Source of the DNA: Gnetum montanum
Taxonomy: Eukaryota > Streptophyta > Gnetopsida > Gnetales > Gnetaceae
DNA: 42,931 nt
Assembly (NCBI GenBank): GCA_015680685.1
Contig: MNCI01014737.1
Span: 7,317 to 50,247, forward strand
Direction: 5' to 3'
Below are positions 1-11,510 of the stretch, one piece after another. Position numbers and translations under genes: made by a program. The notes beneath the pieces are model-generated. The model saw only the letters and a list, made by a program, of their open reading frames with translations. It was not told the DNA's origin and searched no databases. Position 1 is the first letter of the stretch, and every line of letters starts with the position of its first letter.

Positions 1-194
1 CTGACTACAGAAATACAACTAAGACAAATAATCTCTAAGTGCCCAAGTGTATAGATTTACAATCATTACAAACATGGATGTTTAGGAAATCAAAATTGGA
101 CACCAAGACAAAAATGACAAAAAAAATTCCTCTAATGGCATGAAGAAAAGGAAGAATTTTAACCAATCCTAGGTAGTGGAGGTTCCTAAGGCTT

Positions 195-2800
195 CAAAGG
201 ACCTTCTCTTGCTTTAGGTGTGGTGTTTGAGGTAGTTACAGTTGTCCTACAACACTTGCAACTTTTTTTGATAGATGGAAGGCATCCAACATTACCTTTA
301 TCTTCTCATCCTTACTCTTGGGATCATTCATAGTCCATGTAACATTGTGAATGTGGACTAGTGTGGAAACATCCCAAGGATAGGGCATTGCTAGTTTCTT
401 CACATTGACAAACCATGCAGTGCAAAGCTTGTGTTCAACATTGAATGTCTTTACTACATTCTACAGCTCTTGGTAGTTACTCAGTCTCCTAGTTAGGTTT
501 TTAGCTATATACTATTGATCAATGAAGCGCTACCTAAGAACATTGAGTTCTAAATTTACCACCTCAAGCTTCTACTTGGTGTCTTTATGATACTTGAACT
601 TAGCTTCATACAACAAGTACGAACTAGCCATTAGTCTCTCCAATTCAGATTTTAGCCATATGGTATTTAGCATTACTAGATTTGCATAATGAATATTGAG
701 AAGCTCCATGTACTCCATCATCTTCTCAATCTATAGCTTGTTTATGTAGATCTCCACCTTGTTGTAGTTATTGAGCCCATCAAAGATAGGTTTCCAAACA
801 TCACCTCCTTCCTTGAGCTACTAGAGTGCCATATTAACTTTTACATTTGTCATCTAAATATGTTTCTCCTTGATTCCTTTTTGTAGACCAACCTAATATC
901 TATAGAAATTTTTGACTCTCTCAAACTTAAGAGCCTCATTTTTCTAGGTGGCTACCTCTCTTGTGGATTTCTAGTGAAGAACTTAGACTTCCTTCATGGA
1001 AAGGTTTCTATTTTTGGCTGCCAATCTCCTTAGTTCATTATTCACTTTGGCTAGTTGCTATTGATGTTGATGGATGAAATATTACATTTGTTGCTTCTGC
1101 ACATCAAAATTATGTAGGTAATGATTTTCTATGGTCAAAGATACATTCTCTTGTCAATTTTTTTTGAAGGCCTTTTGGATATTATGCATGGTGGCATTGG
1201 CCAAGGACTGATCAAAGATTTTCATCTTTACATTATCAACCTTTTTGAGCTTTTCCTGAAGCTATTTGAAAGCTTCATCATGGATTAGTGTAGGGTTGAG
1301 AAATGTAGGATTAGAAAGGAAGGATCTTAGTTTAGCAACCTTCACAATCAAGCATTGGTTTTGAGCTATGGCTATTTTGAGTTGCACCTTAATGATAATG
1401 CATTTGTTCCTTCTTTTAATCACTTTGACTGGATTGTAGTGATTGTATCTAGAAGGTCAAAGACATCTGAAATTGGTTACCTAGTTTCCACTAGTTGGTC
1501 TAACAACTTATCATGCTAGGCTGCACTCAATCTACCACTAACTATTCCTATGGATGTATACACATCCTTGAGTTTAAAAACATCTAGTACAGATTCCATA
1601 GGGGCATTTGATGCCTTACCAATTCTATCAACAACCACCCTTGCTGTTGTCTCCTACCCATGATTCTACATCACCAAGATAGTTGTCCCTTGGCCCTCCT
1701 CTAGGTGCACTAAGAAAGTAGTGGCATTCTTAGAGATTTTTGGGAAATTCTACTATTTTGAGAAAGATATTTTTACCTCTCAGGTGCTAAGATTTGATCT
1801 TACAGGTAGTTGCATTCTTTGGGCTAAGAAAAGTGGCCCACCTATTTCCATTTAGCTAATGGTTCGAGCCACTTCATTAAGGTGACTCATCACTAGGCAA
1901 TACACAAATGGATCACCACCACTCATTTCTACTCATTGGTCCTATTCATGTAAGAGCTTCTCTTGGATCTCATGCATTCATTCAAGGGTAGCACGAGACT
2001 CCAATGTTCTTTTGTGAATGGGTGGTGAAGGTGGTAGTTGTTTCTTCTCTTCCTTCATTGTGGCAAGGATCTTATCTTTCATTATTTTTACCCAAGAGGT
2101 AGAAGAAGCATGCCTAACTGTATTGTTGGCGTAGTGAAGTATTCCTATCCTTTTGCACAATTTTTTGATGAGGCAAGTAAAGGGTAAAGCCTTTCTTCCA
2201 TGTTTGTTTTTCTCAAATTACTTTTCTATATCTAGATAGATCAGCTATGGATGGTTCATACGAAATTTTTCACTTACATTAATACATGAATGGGTGGAAA
2301 AGGTAGTCACCTTATTGGGCCTCATCATTGGATTAAGATGATAGGACACTATCTTGAAATATATGTGCTCTGCTAGGGTGAGTGCACCATACTCCTTATG
2401 ATCCACCCCATAACATTACTTGGTCCACTCCTTCTTTTCCTCTAGGTCTACATGTGTGGATATCTCTATCAAATTTGTTGAAATATTAGGCAACCTAAGG
2501 GCCTATGTAATAGCCTCCACTAAGTAGAACACTTGAATGTCCTTGATCTTCATAGTAACTCTCATCCACCTACCATCCCAAAAGAGATATGTCTCTCCCA
2601 TGTATCATTCTCCATTGGAAGTGATGATTAGCTACATGGGAGAGTTTTGCAATTGCATCTTGACTTCTATTGGAGCATATTCTAAGAGTGGTCCAAAGTT
2701 CAATTCTTGGAGAATTGAATGTTGGATGTCATGAGGCTTGATTTGATCAAGGCACACTTGAGTCAATATGATCACAAGTCTTGGTACTAATCTTGACACC
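195..2800 (-). pseudogene. Degenerate long ORF downstream of Athila-like integrase; coiled-coil tail
   Basis: Read on the minus strand, one frame runs from about 2800 to about 1400. A frameshift near 1400 moves it to another frame that continues to about 195, giving roughly 850 codons. The stretch at 2030-2500 includes the peptides ALTLAEHIYFKIVSYHLNP and KALPFTCLIKKLCKRIGI. These resemble the end of the putative plant transposon protein domain found in the extra ORF of Athila-type elements. The part from 1440 to 195 is rich in K, E, Q, L and N in heptad-like order and is probably coiled coil. Stops are frequent but mostly TAG. It lies 3' of the integrase at 4170 in the same orientation, where Athila elements carry an env-like ORF. 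The domain assignment is from recall of the family and is uncertain; the long decayed ORF itself is clear. Confidence 0.5.
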
Positions 2801-4165
2801 TCATCTTGATGAAATTTTTTAGTTACAGTTGCTTCCTTAGGAATCTGTTAGATAGATTCCACTTTGGACTCCTCTTGAAGAGGTCCCTCCACATGAGCCT
2901 TGACTGCCTATTCTTGGACTTGTTATTGTTGCTCTTTTCTAGCTATAGGTCATTTGTCCCTTGGTTGGGATGGTCCTTCTTCTTGTGAGTGTTTCGGTAG
3001 TGAGGTGAGTTATGGGAAGCATTGATGGATGAGATAGAAAGTGGAAGAAATTTCCTAATCATGGTCACATGAAGTCCCTTATGATATTTATGGCTAAATG
3101 ACCTGATAAAGTCCATCCTTAGTCTAGATTGAAGCTAACCACTTTCAATGAATTTGCATCACCATTCTAGGACTGATCCATATCCTCAAGACACAAGAAT
3201 GCTTCCATAGATAACCACCATTCCTTATTTGAGAAGAAAAGAGAAGCAGGAAATGAGAAAGGACCTTAGCTAGAGGAGGTCGCTAGGCATGGGTAACATG
3301 TCTTTCTAGTCTCATAACCAGTACTTGTAGCCCATTATTTTGTCTAAGAGGTGTTTTTTTTAATTCTCATCATGTTTTTTATTCAAAATTTATGTTTTTA
3401 TGGATTTTTGGATGGGAACCACACATGCAAAGACTTATTCAACTTCCTATTATTGGTTGACATGGAATGGTAAGAAATCGATGAAAACACATGCACACTC
3501 AAGCAAGTAGAGAGGCACAAAGAGTATTGAATCCTCTTGAATTCACACCCTTTTCAAACCTTTGAATCTATCCCAAGTTTGGAAACTACCAAGGTCACAA
3601 ATTCATTAAATTTTTATTAATGAAAAAGGGACCACATACTTCCAAAACCAAGAAGATCATAGAGTTGGTGGATGGATGGATGATGTGGAATCACTAATTA
3701 TTCCATAAAAAGAAACTTCTATTAGTCATTAGTCATCAAAATTAAAAAATAGAAACCAAACATTTAACAATCAAAAACATTTGGTACAAGCCACCATAGG
3801 CAAATAGTTATAACACCACACTATTGCCAACAAAGCAGTTTATTAGCAAATAATAAGAAAAATTCACACTAAAAGAAAGGAAAATATATAAGAAATTATA
3901 ATAATATTCAAGAAATATAAAATGTAATAATAATTTTACAAAACAAGAAAGTGTAAAATAACAAAGTGTAAAACGAAAATGTATAAAAAAAAGAAAGTGC
4001 AAAACAAAAAGAAGTGTAAAAACAACAAAGTATAAAATAAAAAATTTTAAAACAAAAATAGTAGAAAAACTAAGGAGCCACTTTAATAATTAGCATAGAT
4101 GGCTATCTTCCCCACAAGTAAGTTGAAAGGAGGAGATCTAAGAGACTAAGCATGGTCATCCATCT
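2801..4165. other. Non-coding spacer with A-rich low-complexity stretch
   Basis: No gene is recognised. On the minus strand 2801-3330 may be a further N-terminal part of the ORF at 195-2800, but frames are broken. From about 3800 to 4080 the plus strand is A-rich, with recurring words such as gtgtaaaa and acaaag. On the element strand this is a T-rich untranslated stretch just after the integrase stop. A similar T-rich stretch follows the gag ORF near 21310-21400. Confidence 0.5.
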
Positions 4166-4169
4166 GATG

Positions 4170-5270
4170 AGGTGTTGATGGCACTGGTTTGCTTGGGCTC
4201 ATGAAAAGGTTTTACTTGTTGCATGTTGACCAACTACTTTTTATTTAGGTTTTCAAGTTTTTAAATTAACATGGTCCTAGAAGGAAAGGTTTCATAAATG
4301 ATATAAGGCCCTTCCCATAATGTTTGGAACTTAGTTTTTTAAGGTACATGTATAGGGTTCTAGTAAAGAACCTTATCTCTAGGATAAAATTTTATCCTTT
4401 ATATTCTAAGGTCATGGCGTTGTTTATTGAATACTTCATGCACTTCATTCTAAGATAGGGCCACTAATAAATTTTCATCTAGTACATTAAGGTTGATTAA
4501 TCTCTTTTTTTAATAGGCTTAGGTCAAGGTCCAGGTCACATGCTATTGAAAGCGTATGGAGCTCAAATTGAATTAGAAGACTTGGTAATTTTTTGTACAC
4601 CAACTCATAGGGAGAGTAGCCTATAGGGAATTTTTATGTTGAGTGGTAAGCTTAGAGGGAATCATTAAGTTTTGTGCTCTAGTCTCCCCTATATTTGCTA
4701 ATTGTTCTTGTTAAGATTATTGTAATCTTCCTATTGGTAACCTTTGCTTGACCATTGGCTTGGAGATGGTAAGGTGTTGTTAATTTATGTTCAAACCCCA
4801 CGTGTTGCACATGGTAAAATGAGTACCATTATTAGAAATTAGTGCACATGGTAATCCAAACCTATTCACAACATTTTGTTGTACAAACCGAGTAGTAGTG
4901 GAAGATGTACAATCAATGATGGTTATTACTTTTGCCCATTTCATACAATAGTCAACAAAAACTATTATGTATGCCTTTCAATTTGACATAGGTGTGATGG
5001 GATCCATGAAGTTTATGCCCTATATGTCAAAGGGTTCTAGTTGTTGGATCCACTACTAAGGTCCCTCCATTTAAGTGGTTATCCCACCATCTTTTTGACA
5101 ACATTCATAAGAGTGGATGAACTAGTGAGCATCCCTGAAGAGTGTTGGCTAATATTACCTTGCCATTAGGATTTTAATGATCATTCATCTCCCTACATAG
5201 TGGCTCGCACAAGGACACTTGTGAGCATCTTGGAGAACATGTAGTTGGTTAACATTAGGAAGAAACCAAT
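4170..5270 (-). pseudogene. Athila-like integrase, all three catalytic acidic residues changed
   Basis: The minus strand encodes the end of a Ty3-type pol. A remnant of the zinc-binding region contains PTLFRDAH and SYECC near 5095-5150. A core follows with KAYIIVFVDYCMKWAKV (about 4925-4980) and NVVNRFGLPCALISNNGTHF (4815-4875). The C-terminal part has WEGPYIIYETFPSR near 4275-4320. The three positions that form the DDE triad in this family read N (in GINFMDP), N (in SNNGT, 4823-4834) and K (in QAKVTN, codon 4742-4744). Each differs from the family residue by a G-to-A change. Several tryptophans and glutamines are TAG. The enzyme would insert cDNA into the genome; this copy cannot be active. 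Confidence 0.85.
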
Positions 5271-5369
5271 AAACCAGGCCATCGACGCACACCTTATAAA
5301 GATGTTCATTAATCTCCATGAAGCATTTATCTTGATGAAGAAACTACTATTTATTCTAGTGTTCTAACT

Positions 5370-5990
5370 ATTGTGGCATCTCTTGAGTGAGAAGATAAGT
5401 GAGGATTCCATAGTACCATTTTGATTCAGTGGACACTTGTTCATTTATTGTATTAGTAAAGAGGAGTTCATTAGAAAATTCATCAGAGAGCGAGCTGTCC
5501 TCCTCTTTGTTGTTCCATTGTAACTGAGATAAGTGATCAGTGACCACATTCTCGATTCCATTTCAATCTACCATTGAAAGATCAAACTCCTACAAGATCA
5601 CTAGCCACCGTATAACACAAGGGGCTCACCATTGGTTTATTCATTAGGAAGTGAATGCCACTATGATTAGTCTACACAAACACCTTGTATCCAAGCACAT
5701 TGTGCTTGAAATGTTTTAAAGAATACATCACAACCATCAACTCTTTCTTTGTTATGGTGTAATTAAGCTATGCATCCATAATGCTTCAACTTGCATAGTG
5801 ATGTAATATGAATGTTTCTGATCATCAAATTGTGTAAGCATAGCTCCCAAGGCATAGTTTGATGCATCTATCATAATGTGAAATGGCCAGAACTAATCAA
5901 GAGCTTATAGAATTGGAGTCTCTACAAGATTCTCCTTAAGTTGTTGGAATGCCTTTTTACATTCCTTGGTCCATATGAACAGAGCATATT
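5370..5990 (-). pseudogene. Athila-like RNase H domain of pol
   Basis: On the minus strand, between RT and integrase, the motif FHIMIDASNYALGAML (about 5838-5890) matches the start of the Ty3-type RNase H domain with its first catalytic aspartate. KKELMVVMYSLKHFKHNVLGYKV (split here as KKELMVVMYSLKHF and KHNVLGYKV, about 5680-5760) matches the middle of the domain. The usual TDH motif reads TNH. At least one frameshift and several stops break the frame. In an active element this domain removes RNA from the RNA-DNA hybrid during reverse transcription. The strand, order and spacing fit the RT upstream at 6000-6900. Confidence 0.75.
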
Positions 5991-5999
5991 TCTTTGTCA

Positions 6000-6900
6000 A
6001 CTCAACCAATGGTTTCACAATTTTAGAGAAATTCTATATAAATCATTGATAGTAGCTAGTGTGTCCAAGGAATGACCAAACATCTTTAATGATTTTTGGT
6101 TCATGGGTTATTCCTTGGATGACCAAAATCATTTTAAGGTTCATCTTAATCCTTTCTTGAAAAATCCTGTGCCCTAACACAATGCCCTCCTAGACCATGA
6201 GATGGCTCTTTTGCCAATTATGCCAAAGATTAGTCTCCACACATCTTTTAAGCACTTGCTCAAGGTGGTCCAAGGCTAGCTCAAATGTAGTACCATAGGT
6301 GGAGAAGTCATCCATGAAGACTTCCATGTTGCTACCAATTTGCTACTAAAAATGCTTAAGACCAAGCATTGGAAAGTTGCAAGGGCAATACATAGACCAA
6401 AGGGCATCTTATGATCTGTAAAAGCTACCCAGGGACTTGTGAATGTTATTTGGTTTGATCCTCAAACATGCTCTAAATTTGATTATATCCACTATAACCA
6501 TCTAGAAAGCTATAATAGTAATGCCCAAAAATATTTTCTAATACTTGGTCCATAAATGGCAATGGAAAATGATCTTTAAACATTTTTATGTTCAATAGCT
6601 TGAAGTCAATACCGACCTACCACTTGTCACCTTTCTTTGACATAATTACAAGTGGACTAATCCACTCACTATCTATAATTGAATGGATGAGCCTCACCTT
6701 GAGGAGTTCAATTTTCTCTTTAACGATTTGCTTCAATTTAGGATATAGTTGTTGCTATGCTTGCCACTTTGGCTTCATAGTTGGATCAGTATAGATGTAA
6801 TGCTAGCATATCCTAGGATCAATCCCTATGAGTTTAGGCTATGACCAAGCAAAGGCTATTGGCCATTTATTAACCACCTTCAATAGCATCCTTTTCTACT
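6000..6900 (-). pseudogene. Athila-like reverse transcriptase
   Basis: The minus strand shows Ty3-type RT motifs in order. IIDSEWISPLVIMSKKGDKW lies near 6640-6700. FPLPFMDQVLENIFGH and FLDGYSGYNQI lie near 6475-6575. The catalytic FMDD is at 6301-6318. IVLGHRIFQERIKMN lies near 6120-6180. The wording PLPFMDQ followed by YYYSFLDGYSGYNQ is the form I know from the Athila lineage. The domain synthesises cDNA from element RNA. Stops and at least two frame changes make this copy non-functional. ORF-like readings on the plus strand here are shadows. Confidence 0.85.
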
Positions 6901-7300
6901 TAGGACCAAGGTTGGCATTGATAATCTCAAGGGAAAGGTCTTTGATGCCCATTTGTGTAGCAACAGTCCTCAACCAAGCCCTTCCCATAATGATTGAAAA
7001 TTCCCCCTTACAATTGTCAACTTTGATAACCTAGAAATCAACAAGATACAACCACCCACATACACTGGTCACAATGTCCTCCAATAATCCCAAGGAAATA
7101 GTGATGGATTGATATACTAATTCTAAATGGAGGAGGTAGGTTCTTAGCATTGTACATTTCATGGAAAATTAGATTAAGAACATAACCTAAATTAAGAAGA
7201 TCCTTGCATGGATCATTTATTACAATCTACAAGTAGATAAGAGGACTTCCAAGATCAGCTCTTTTCTTGGAAAGGTTTCCAACCTTGATTCAATTAGATA
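6900..7300 (-). pseudogene. Retroviral-type protease remnant at start of pol
   Basis: Immediately upstream of RT on the minus strand, the peptide FSIIMGRAWLRTVATQMGIK (about 6940-7000) matches the C-terminal part of Ty3 proteases, where a hydrophobic stretch ends in ILGR. Before it LYLVDF and VIKVDN are readable near 7010-7060. The active-site end is degraded and I could not place the catalytic DS/TG motif. The assignment rests on this one motif and on its position between gag and RT. Confidence 0.55.
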
Positions 7301-7449
7301 TAGCATGGGTTAACATGACTATGTAGATCTTAAAAGGAATTTGGTTTAAAAGGATCTCAAAAGGAATGGATGCAAAGGATGAAGGAGACACAAGTAGACC
7401 AACCAAATAAATGGGTGAGGGATTTTTAGGGTTATTGGCTTGGAAGAAT

Positions 7450-9680
7450 GGTATTTTATGCAATCTTGATTTCAAACCACTTGGCTAAGGAGCTAGCTGT
7501 AAGTTAATAACTTTAGTAGCATTACATTGCTACGACTACATAGGAATTTCACCTTGCATAGATGGAGCATGTAGTAATTGGGTTGAGGATGGAGAAAAAG
7601 GTGTTGAAGGATGAGGAGGATGATATGGATATGGAGATTTTCCTGTAAGAGATGGATAATGAGTGTTGTAGTACTCTAGAGGATATTAGTGATGCTAAAA
7701 AGAAGCTTGGGTGGAGGAGTCATGTAGAGACATGTGTTGCTAAACATAGTATCCATATGAATCTGGCTACTTGTAAAGGTACTGCTGCCTTGGTGGTGGT
7801 AGCATCCATGCTTGTAAGGGTAATGCTACCTTGGTGGTAGCATCCCCCACAATTGTGGGTGCTACCACTGATGGTTCTACTCGTATAGTTGTGATGGAGC
7901 TCCACTTGGATAATAAGCCTATTGTTGTTGGTGGAACTACCTTGGGTTTTTTTGAGGATAAGGAAAAATTTTGGGTGCTTTCCTTTATGGCAATCTAGGA
8001 TTCAGAGCATATACTCAAGATTCCTGTAAGTGTGACATAATAGGATAAAATCCCTTAGGATGTTCATATTGGTAGATTTCACACCCACCACCATCATCTC
8101 ATTCTAACTCAGCAACCTTTTCTATTATAGTAGCTTTTCCCTTACCACTTTGGTAGGCACATTCACCTTATTTTCTTCTCCTATATTCATGATCACTACC
8201 TTATTCTTTGGATTCTTTAGCAACTTTTAGAGTACTCTAAAATTTTTCATCCAAAGATTTCCACATTTTGTCAACCTTAGCCAAAATTTTAGACATATAT
8301 TTTTGAATTGGTAAGGTTTTTTGCTATACCATTTCATCAAGTGATACCTCCCCCTAACTGTCACAGAATTGAACCTCCCTTTTTTTGAATGAAGGGTCCC
8401 AATTATACTTCTCAGCACTTTTCCATTTTCTCAAATCACGTTTTTCTTTTGCAACCTACTTAATTAGCCTTTGAATATAATGAAATCTTAGTTCTGATAG
8501 TCCCCCTTGGGAATAGAACCTAAGAGTTCTCCTCATTTCTGATTAGAACCTATGTATGATATGGTGAAGTTACTTCCACTACGAGTAATCATGGCTAGGA
8601 CATTTATGCAAAAGGGAATAATACCTAGCTTTGCCTACATCTAAGGGTTTATGTATTTCTTATTGCTAGCCTTAGATTTGCTTCCTCAATTTGGACAGTC
8701 TGGAGAACATTTGATATTTATTATTAAATAGATCAAGCATTGTACTCCATTTGCGAATTGATTTTGGATCCAAGGAGCAGTACAAACGTTCTGATTTTCT
8801 TATGAGTTTCTTTGGAAATAGCTTAAATTTTTACTAGTTGTTTTGTATGTTTTGTAAGGCATAGACATTGTGGAAGGCTTGAAGATGGATCTATGGATCT
8901 AAGTTATACTCCCCCTCAAAACTAGGGATATTGTTCATATTCAACTCTTGATTCTACTATCTTTTACATGTTTGGTTGGAATTCTAAAAGCCTTTGCAAT
9001 GTTTAGCGTGCTTTAAATTCCTAGAAAAGGCTCATCATCATCATAATTTTGATGATGACTATGATGTCCTCTGATACCCCTTCATTCATGGTAGAGCCTA
9101 CAATCATTGTTCCACTTTTCACCTCCATCATGGTTTCGTCCACTATGGTTTTGATGAAATTTGGAGGAGGAAGAAGAAGATGCAGATGAAGAGGATAAAG
9201 AGGAAGGAGGACTACCATCACCATGGTATCTACCACCTTCTCTTATCTTATCACAGCCACAATCATTAGTTTTATCATTATCATGATGCTTACCAGAGTC
9301 CCTGCCTTGAATCACACTTTTTCCTAAACATGGATTGGTGATAGTGGACTACGAAATTAGGTTTATTCCCCCTTCACTAGAGTTAAGGGATGGAGAATCT
9401 TCATGTTAAGAACTTTCAAAGAAAGAATACTCATTGTCATTTTGGTTTAGTAGGGGTAAGGGATTAGTAAACTGTTTTCCCTTTGTAGCTTCATGGTGCT
9501 TTTCCTAGTGCTGATCGCATTTGTGTTGTGTTTCTATGGGATGGTAGTGTCGATAGTCATGGTCCTTCATAATGTATTTATCATGGCGATCCTGGATGTC
9601 CAAACTCTTAAGAGTTTGGAGAAGCATCCTAGAAATAGATCAGTTGGAAGGCAACACAACATTTCCCTCTATATCTCTCT
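7450..9680 (-). pseudogene. Athila-like gag
   Basis: The minus strand encodes a Gag closely related to the plus-strand gag at 19305-21302. The core near 8570-8880 reads HLQAFHNVYALQNIQN, KFKLFPKKLI and PKSIRKWSTMLDLFNNKYQM, matching the other copy motif by motif. An adjacent helical part near 8400-8460 has EKRDLRKWKSAEKYNWD. The N-terminal part (about 9020-9680) is rich in D, H, R and S, including a serine run near 9165-9200, and is longer than in the other copy. The C-terminal part (7500-8050) is rich in P, Y, H, Q and G. Gag forms the particle that packages element RNA. Frameshifts and many TAG codons break it. Confidence 0.75.
7834..7868. repeat. Inverted repeat able to form a hairpin
   Basis: The arms gtggtagca and tgctaccac enclose cccacaa and ttgtggg, with three unpaired bases (tcc) on the left side. 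It lies in the low-complexity C-terminal gag region and may be coincidental. Confidence 0.5.
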
Positions 9681-9719
9681 AGTGCAACTATTCATCTTGA
9701 TGTAAGATGAAGGTGAAAT

Positions 9720-10515
9720 TAGGTACAAACTCATCTAGATGAGTTTACATTACTTTGAATTCTTGGGGCACTAGTGGTTTTTATTCATCATGCTTGTGGG
9801 AAGAAGAAATTTTGTATTAGAGAAAAATTCAGTGTGCTTAAATTATAATTATAATAATTATTTTTTTGAAATATTGTGACCTTAGGATTTGTTCCAACAA
9901 TCTTTAATAATATCCACTAAGTCCTAGATAGTGCATGTATCAAACTACAAATCCCTAGAAACATCACCAATGATGAGCAATGAGTAGACCCTATGCCCAA
10001 CCATATGAATTACTAAGTGTTCACACATGATCCGGTCGAATTTCATGGACTTATAGCCTTCTAAGTACATTGGTCTCTAGGAACTGAAACTAACCATTAC
10101 AATCGTTGTCTTCCCAATTACACTTGTAAAATGCAAAGGTAGGTTAAGTGCAATTGAGGCATATGATTTTTATCATTTTTATGTTTTATACTTTAAGTCA
10201 CCTAAGGGTAAAGAATAATGTATAAAATAAAATAATTAAATTTCTAATTAAATATAACTAGCTACACCTAGCTAATACTAACATAAGCATCCATTTCCAC
10301 TTGCCATACATATCCTAAACATGTTTAATGCTTTTGGTTTACCAAATGTTAAGTGTTACTAGGATTACCAAGCATCAAGCGTATGCTTGAAGTGGTCGTG
10401 CTTATGTGCTTAATTAATCATTATTTAATTTAGCTTAATTTAGCTTAATTACTTAAATAATTAAAGGAAATTGCATAAACATTAAATGCATGAATAAAAA
10501 ATTAATCTATTTCAA
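9720..10515 (-). other. 5' leader between LTR and gag of the Athila-like element
   Basis: AT-rich sequence between the LTR and the gag frame, without a recognised gene. Two words, cttggtaatcctag (about 10357-10371 on the minus strand) and gggaagacaacga (about 10104-10117), recur in the same order at about 23779 and 24001 on the plus strand, downstream of another LTR. This suggests homologous leaders. The TGG at the start of tggtaatcctag could be a primer-binding site, but I cannot match it to a tRNA. Confidence 0.5.
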
Positions 10516-10828
10516 AGTGCAACAAGGTTTATTAGAAAGGTTATCTTTATTACCGCATACATTGACATGCTCAAGTACAACAATGTTTGAATAAAGATTT
10601 GTACACTCTTTAACTCCTATTGTAGGCACTTAGAAAAATATTCTAACTTTCAAGCAAGAAACTTGCAGGAGCTCCACTACAACTATGACCAAAGATTTCA
10701 TAAACATGATAGGTGAGAACATATTTATAGGTGAAAATAAATACTACATTTATGAGGCCATATCAACGTATCAAATCCCACATTGACATGGCTACATCGA
10801 TAAAACCAAAAACACATGACTCATCACA
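10515..10828 (-). repeat. 5' LTR of the minus-strand Athila-like element
   Basis: The minus strand starts tgtgatgagtca at 10828 and aligns with the plus-strand sequence from 18941. Shared blocks include cctataaat (TATA box), catagttgtagt, gttagaatattttt and gagtgcc/aagtgcc, followed by gagttaaagagtgta versus gagtcaaagagtgta. The inner end is not sharply defined; similarity fades near 10515. Its position upstream of gag in the same orientation makes it the 5' LTR. No matching 3' LTR is inside the window, so it would lie left of position 1 or be lost. Confidence 0.7.
10721..10731 (-). promoter_or_regulatory. TATA box of the LTR promoter
   Basis: The minus strand reads ctataaatat about 100 bp inside the LTR. 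The related plus-strand LTR has ctataaatgt at the corresponding place. Confidence 0.6.
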
Positions 10829-11004
10829 CTTCTTGAAAATAATATGATGTTGTTAGAGGTTTAAGCTATTTGCTAGTTTATAGCCTATACTTAATATTTC
10901 TACCTCTTTATTGAATAAATATTTCCAAAAAGTAAGGATGGAAACCCATGATAAAGGATAGCTTTATGAAGGACTTCTATAGCTTAATAAATAAAATATC
11001 AACA

Positions 11005-11510
11005 ATACATTCTCTATTTTGATCCTAAGTAAGTTTACAATTTGGCAAAATAAGTAGTAATTAAAAAATTTATGATTAAATAGTATTAAGAGAGACCACT
11101 TGAAGTTTGATGTTGCCACTTAAAGTAATATCAAGTAATCTCTAAGTCTTGATAGTAATCTACCAAACAAAGAATAGAGCTTTTGTGCATACTTCTAATT
11201 TATCTAAGGTATGAATTCTTTTCTATTACTTATTTATCCATATGATATTCAAGAAGATAATTCTTGTGTCATTTGATACTGTGATAAAAAATTTTATAAA
11301 TAATCATGGTATATCAATGTAAAATTTTAGTAGATGTTGAGTATAAATCCATACTTCATGTACATTTCAAATCAAGAAATAATTTTCTAGAATAACAATT
11401 CTAGAATTTATAGGCTAATTGTGTTGATGGTGGTAATTTTGGTAAAATGTGGATAAAGTTTGGATATATTAGCTATGCTTAGCTATCAAATATTATCTTT
11501 ATGTTTATGT
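11005..11510. repeat. Direct repeat copy A
   Basis: This stretch is repeated in the same orientation at about 12556-13025. Shared blocks include aagtttacaattt, attaagagagaccacttgaa, ctaccaaacaaagaatagag, tagaatttata and gatatattagctatgct. No coding motif is recognised. Divergence is substantial, with several indels. Confidence 0.75.

Noticed and set aside
195-2800. An alternative genetic code in which TAG means glutamine
   Set aside because: Conserved tryptophans also appear as TAG or TGA, catalytic acidic residues have changed, and frameshifts occur. General decay explains this better than recoding.
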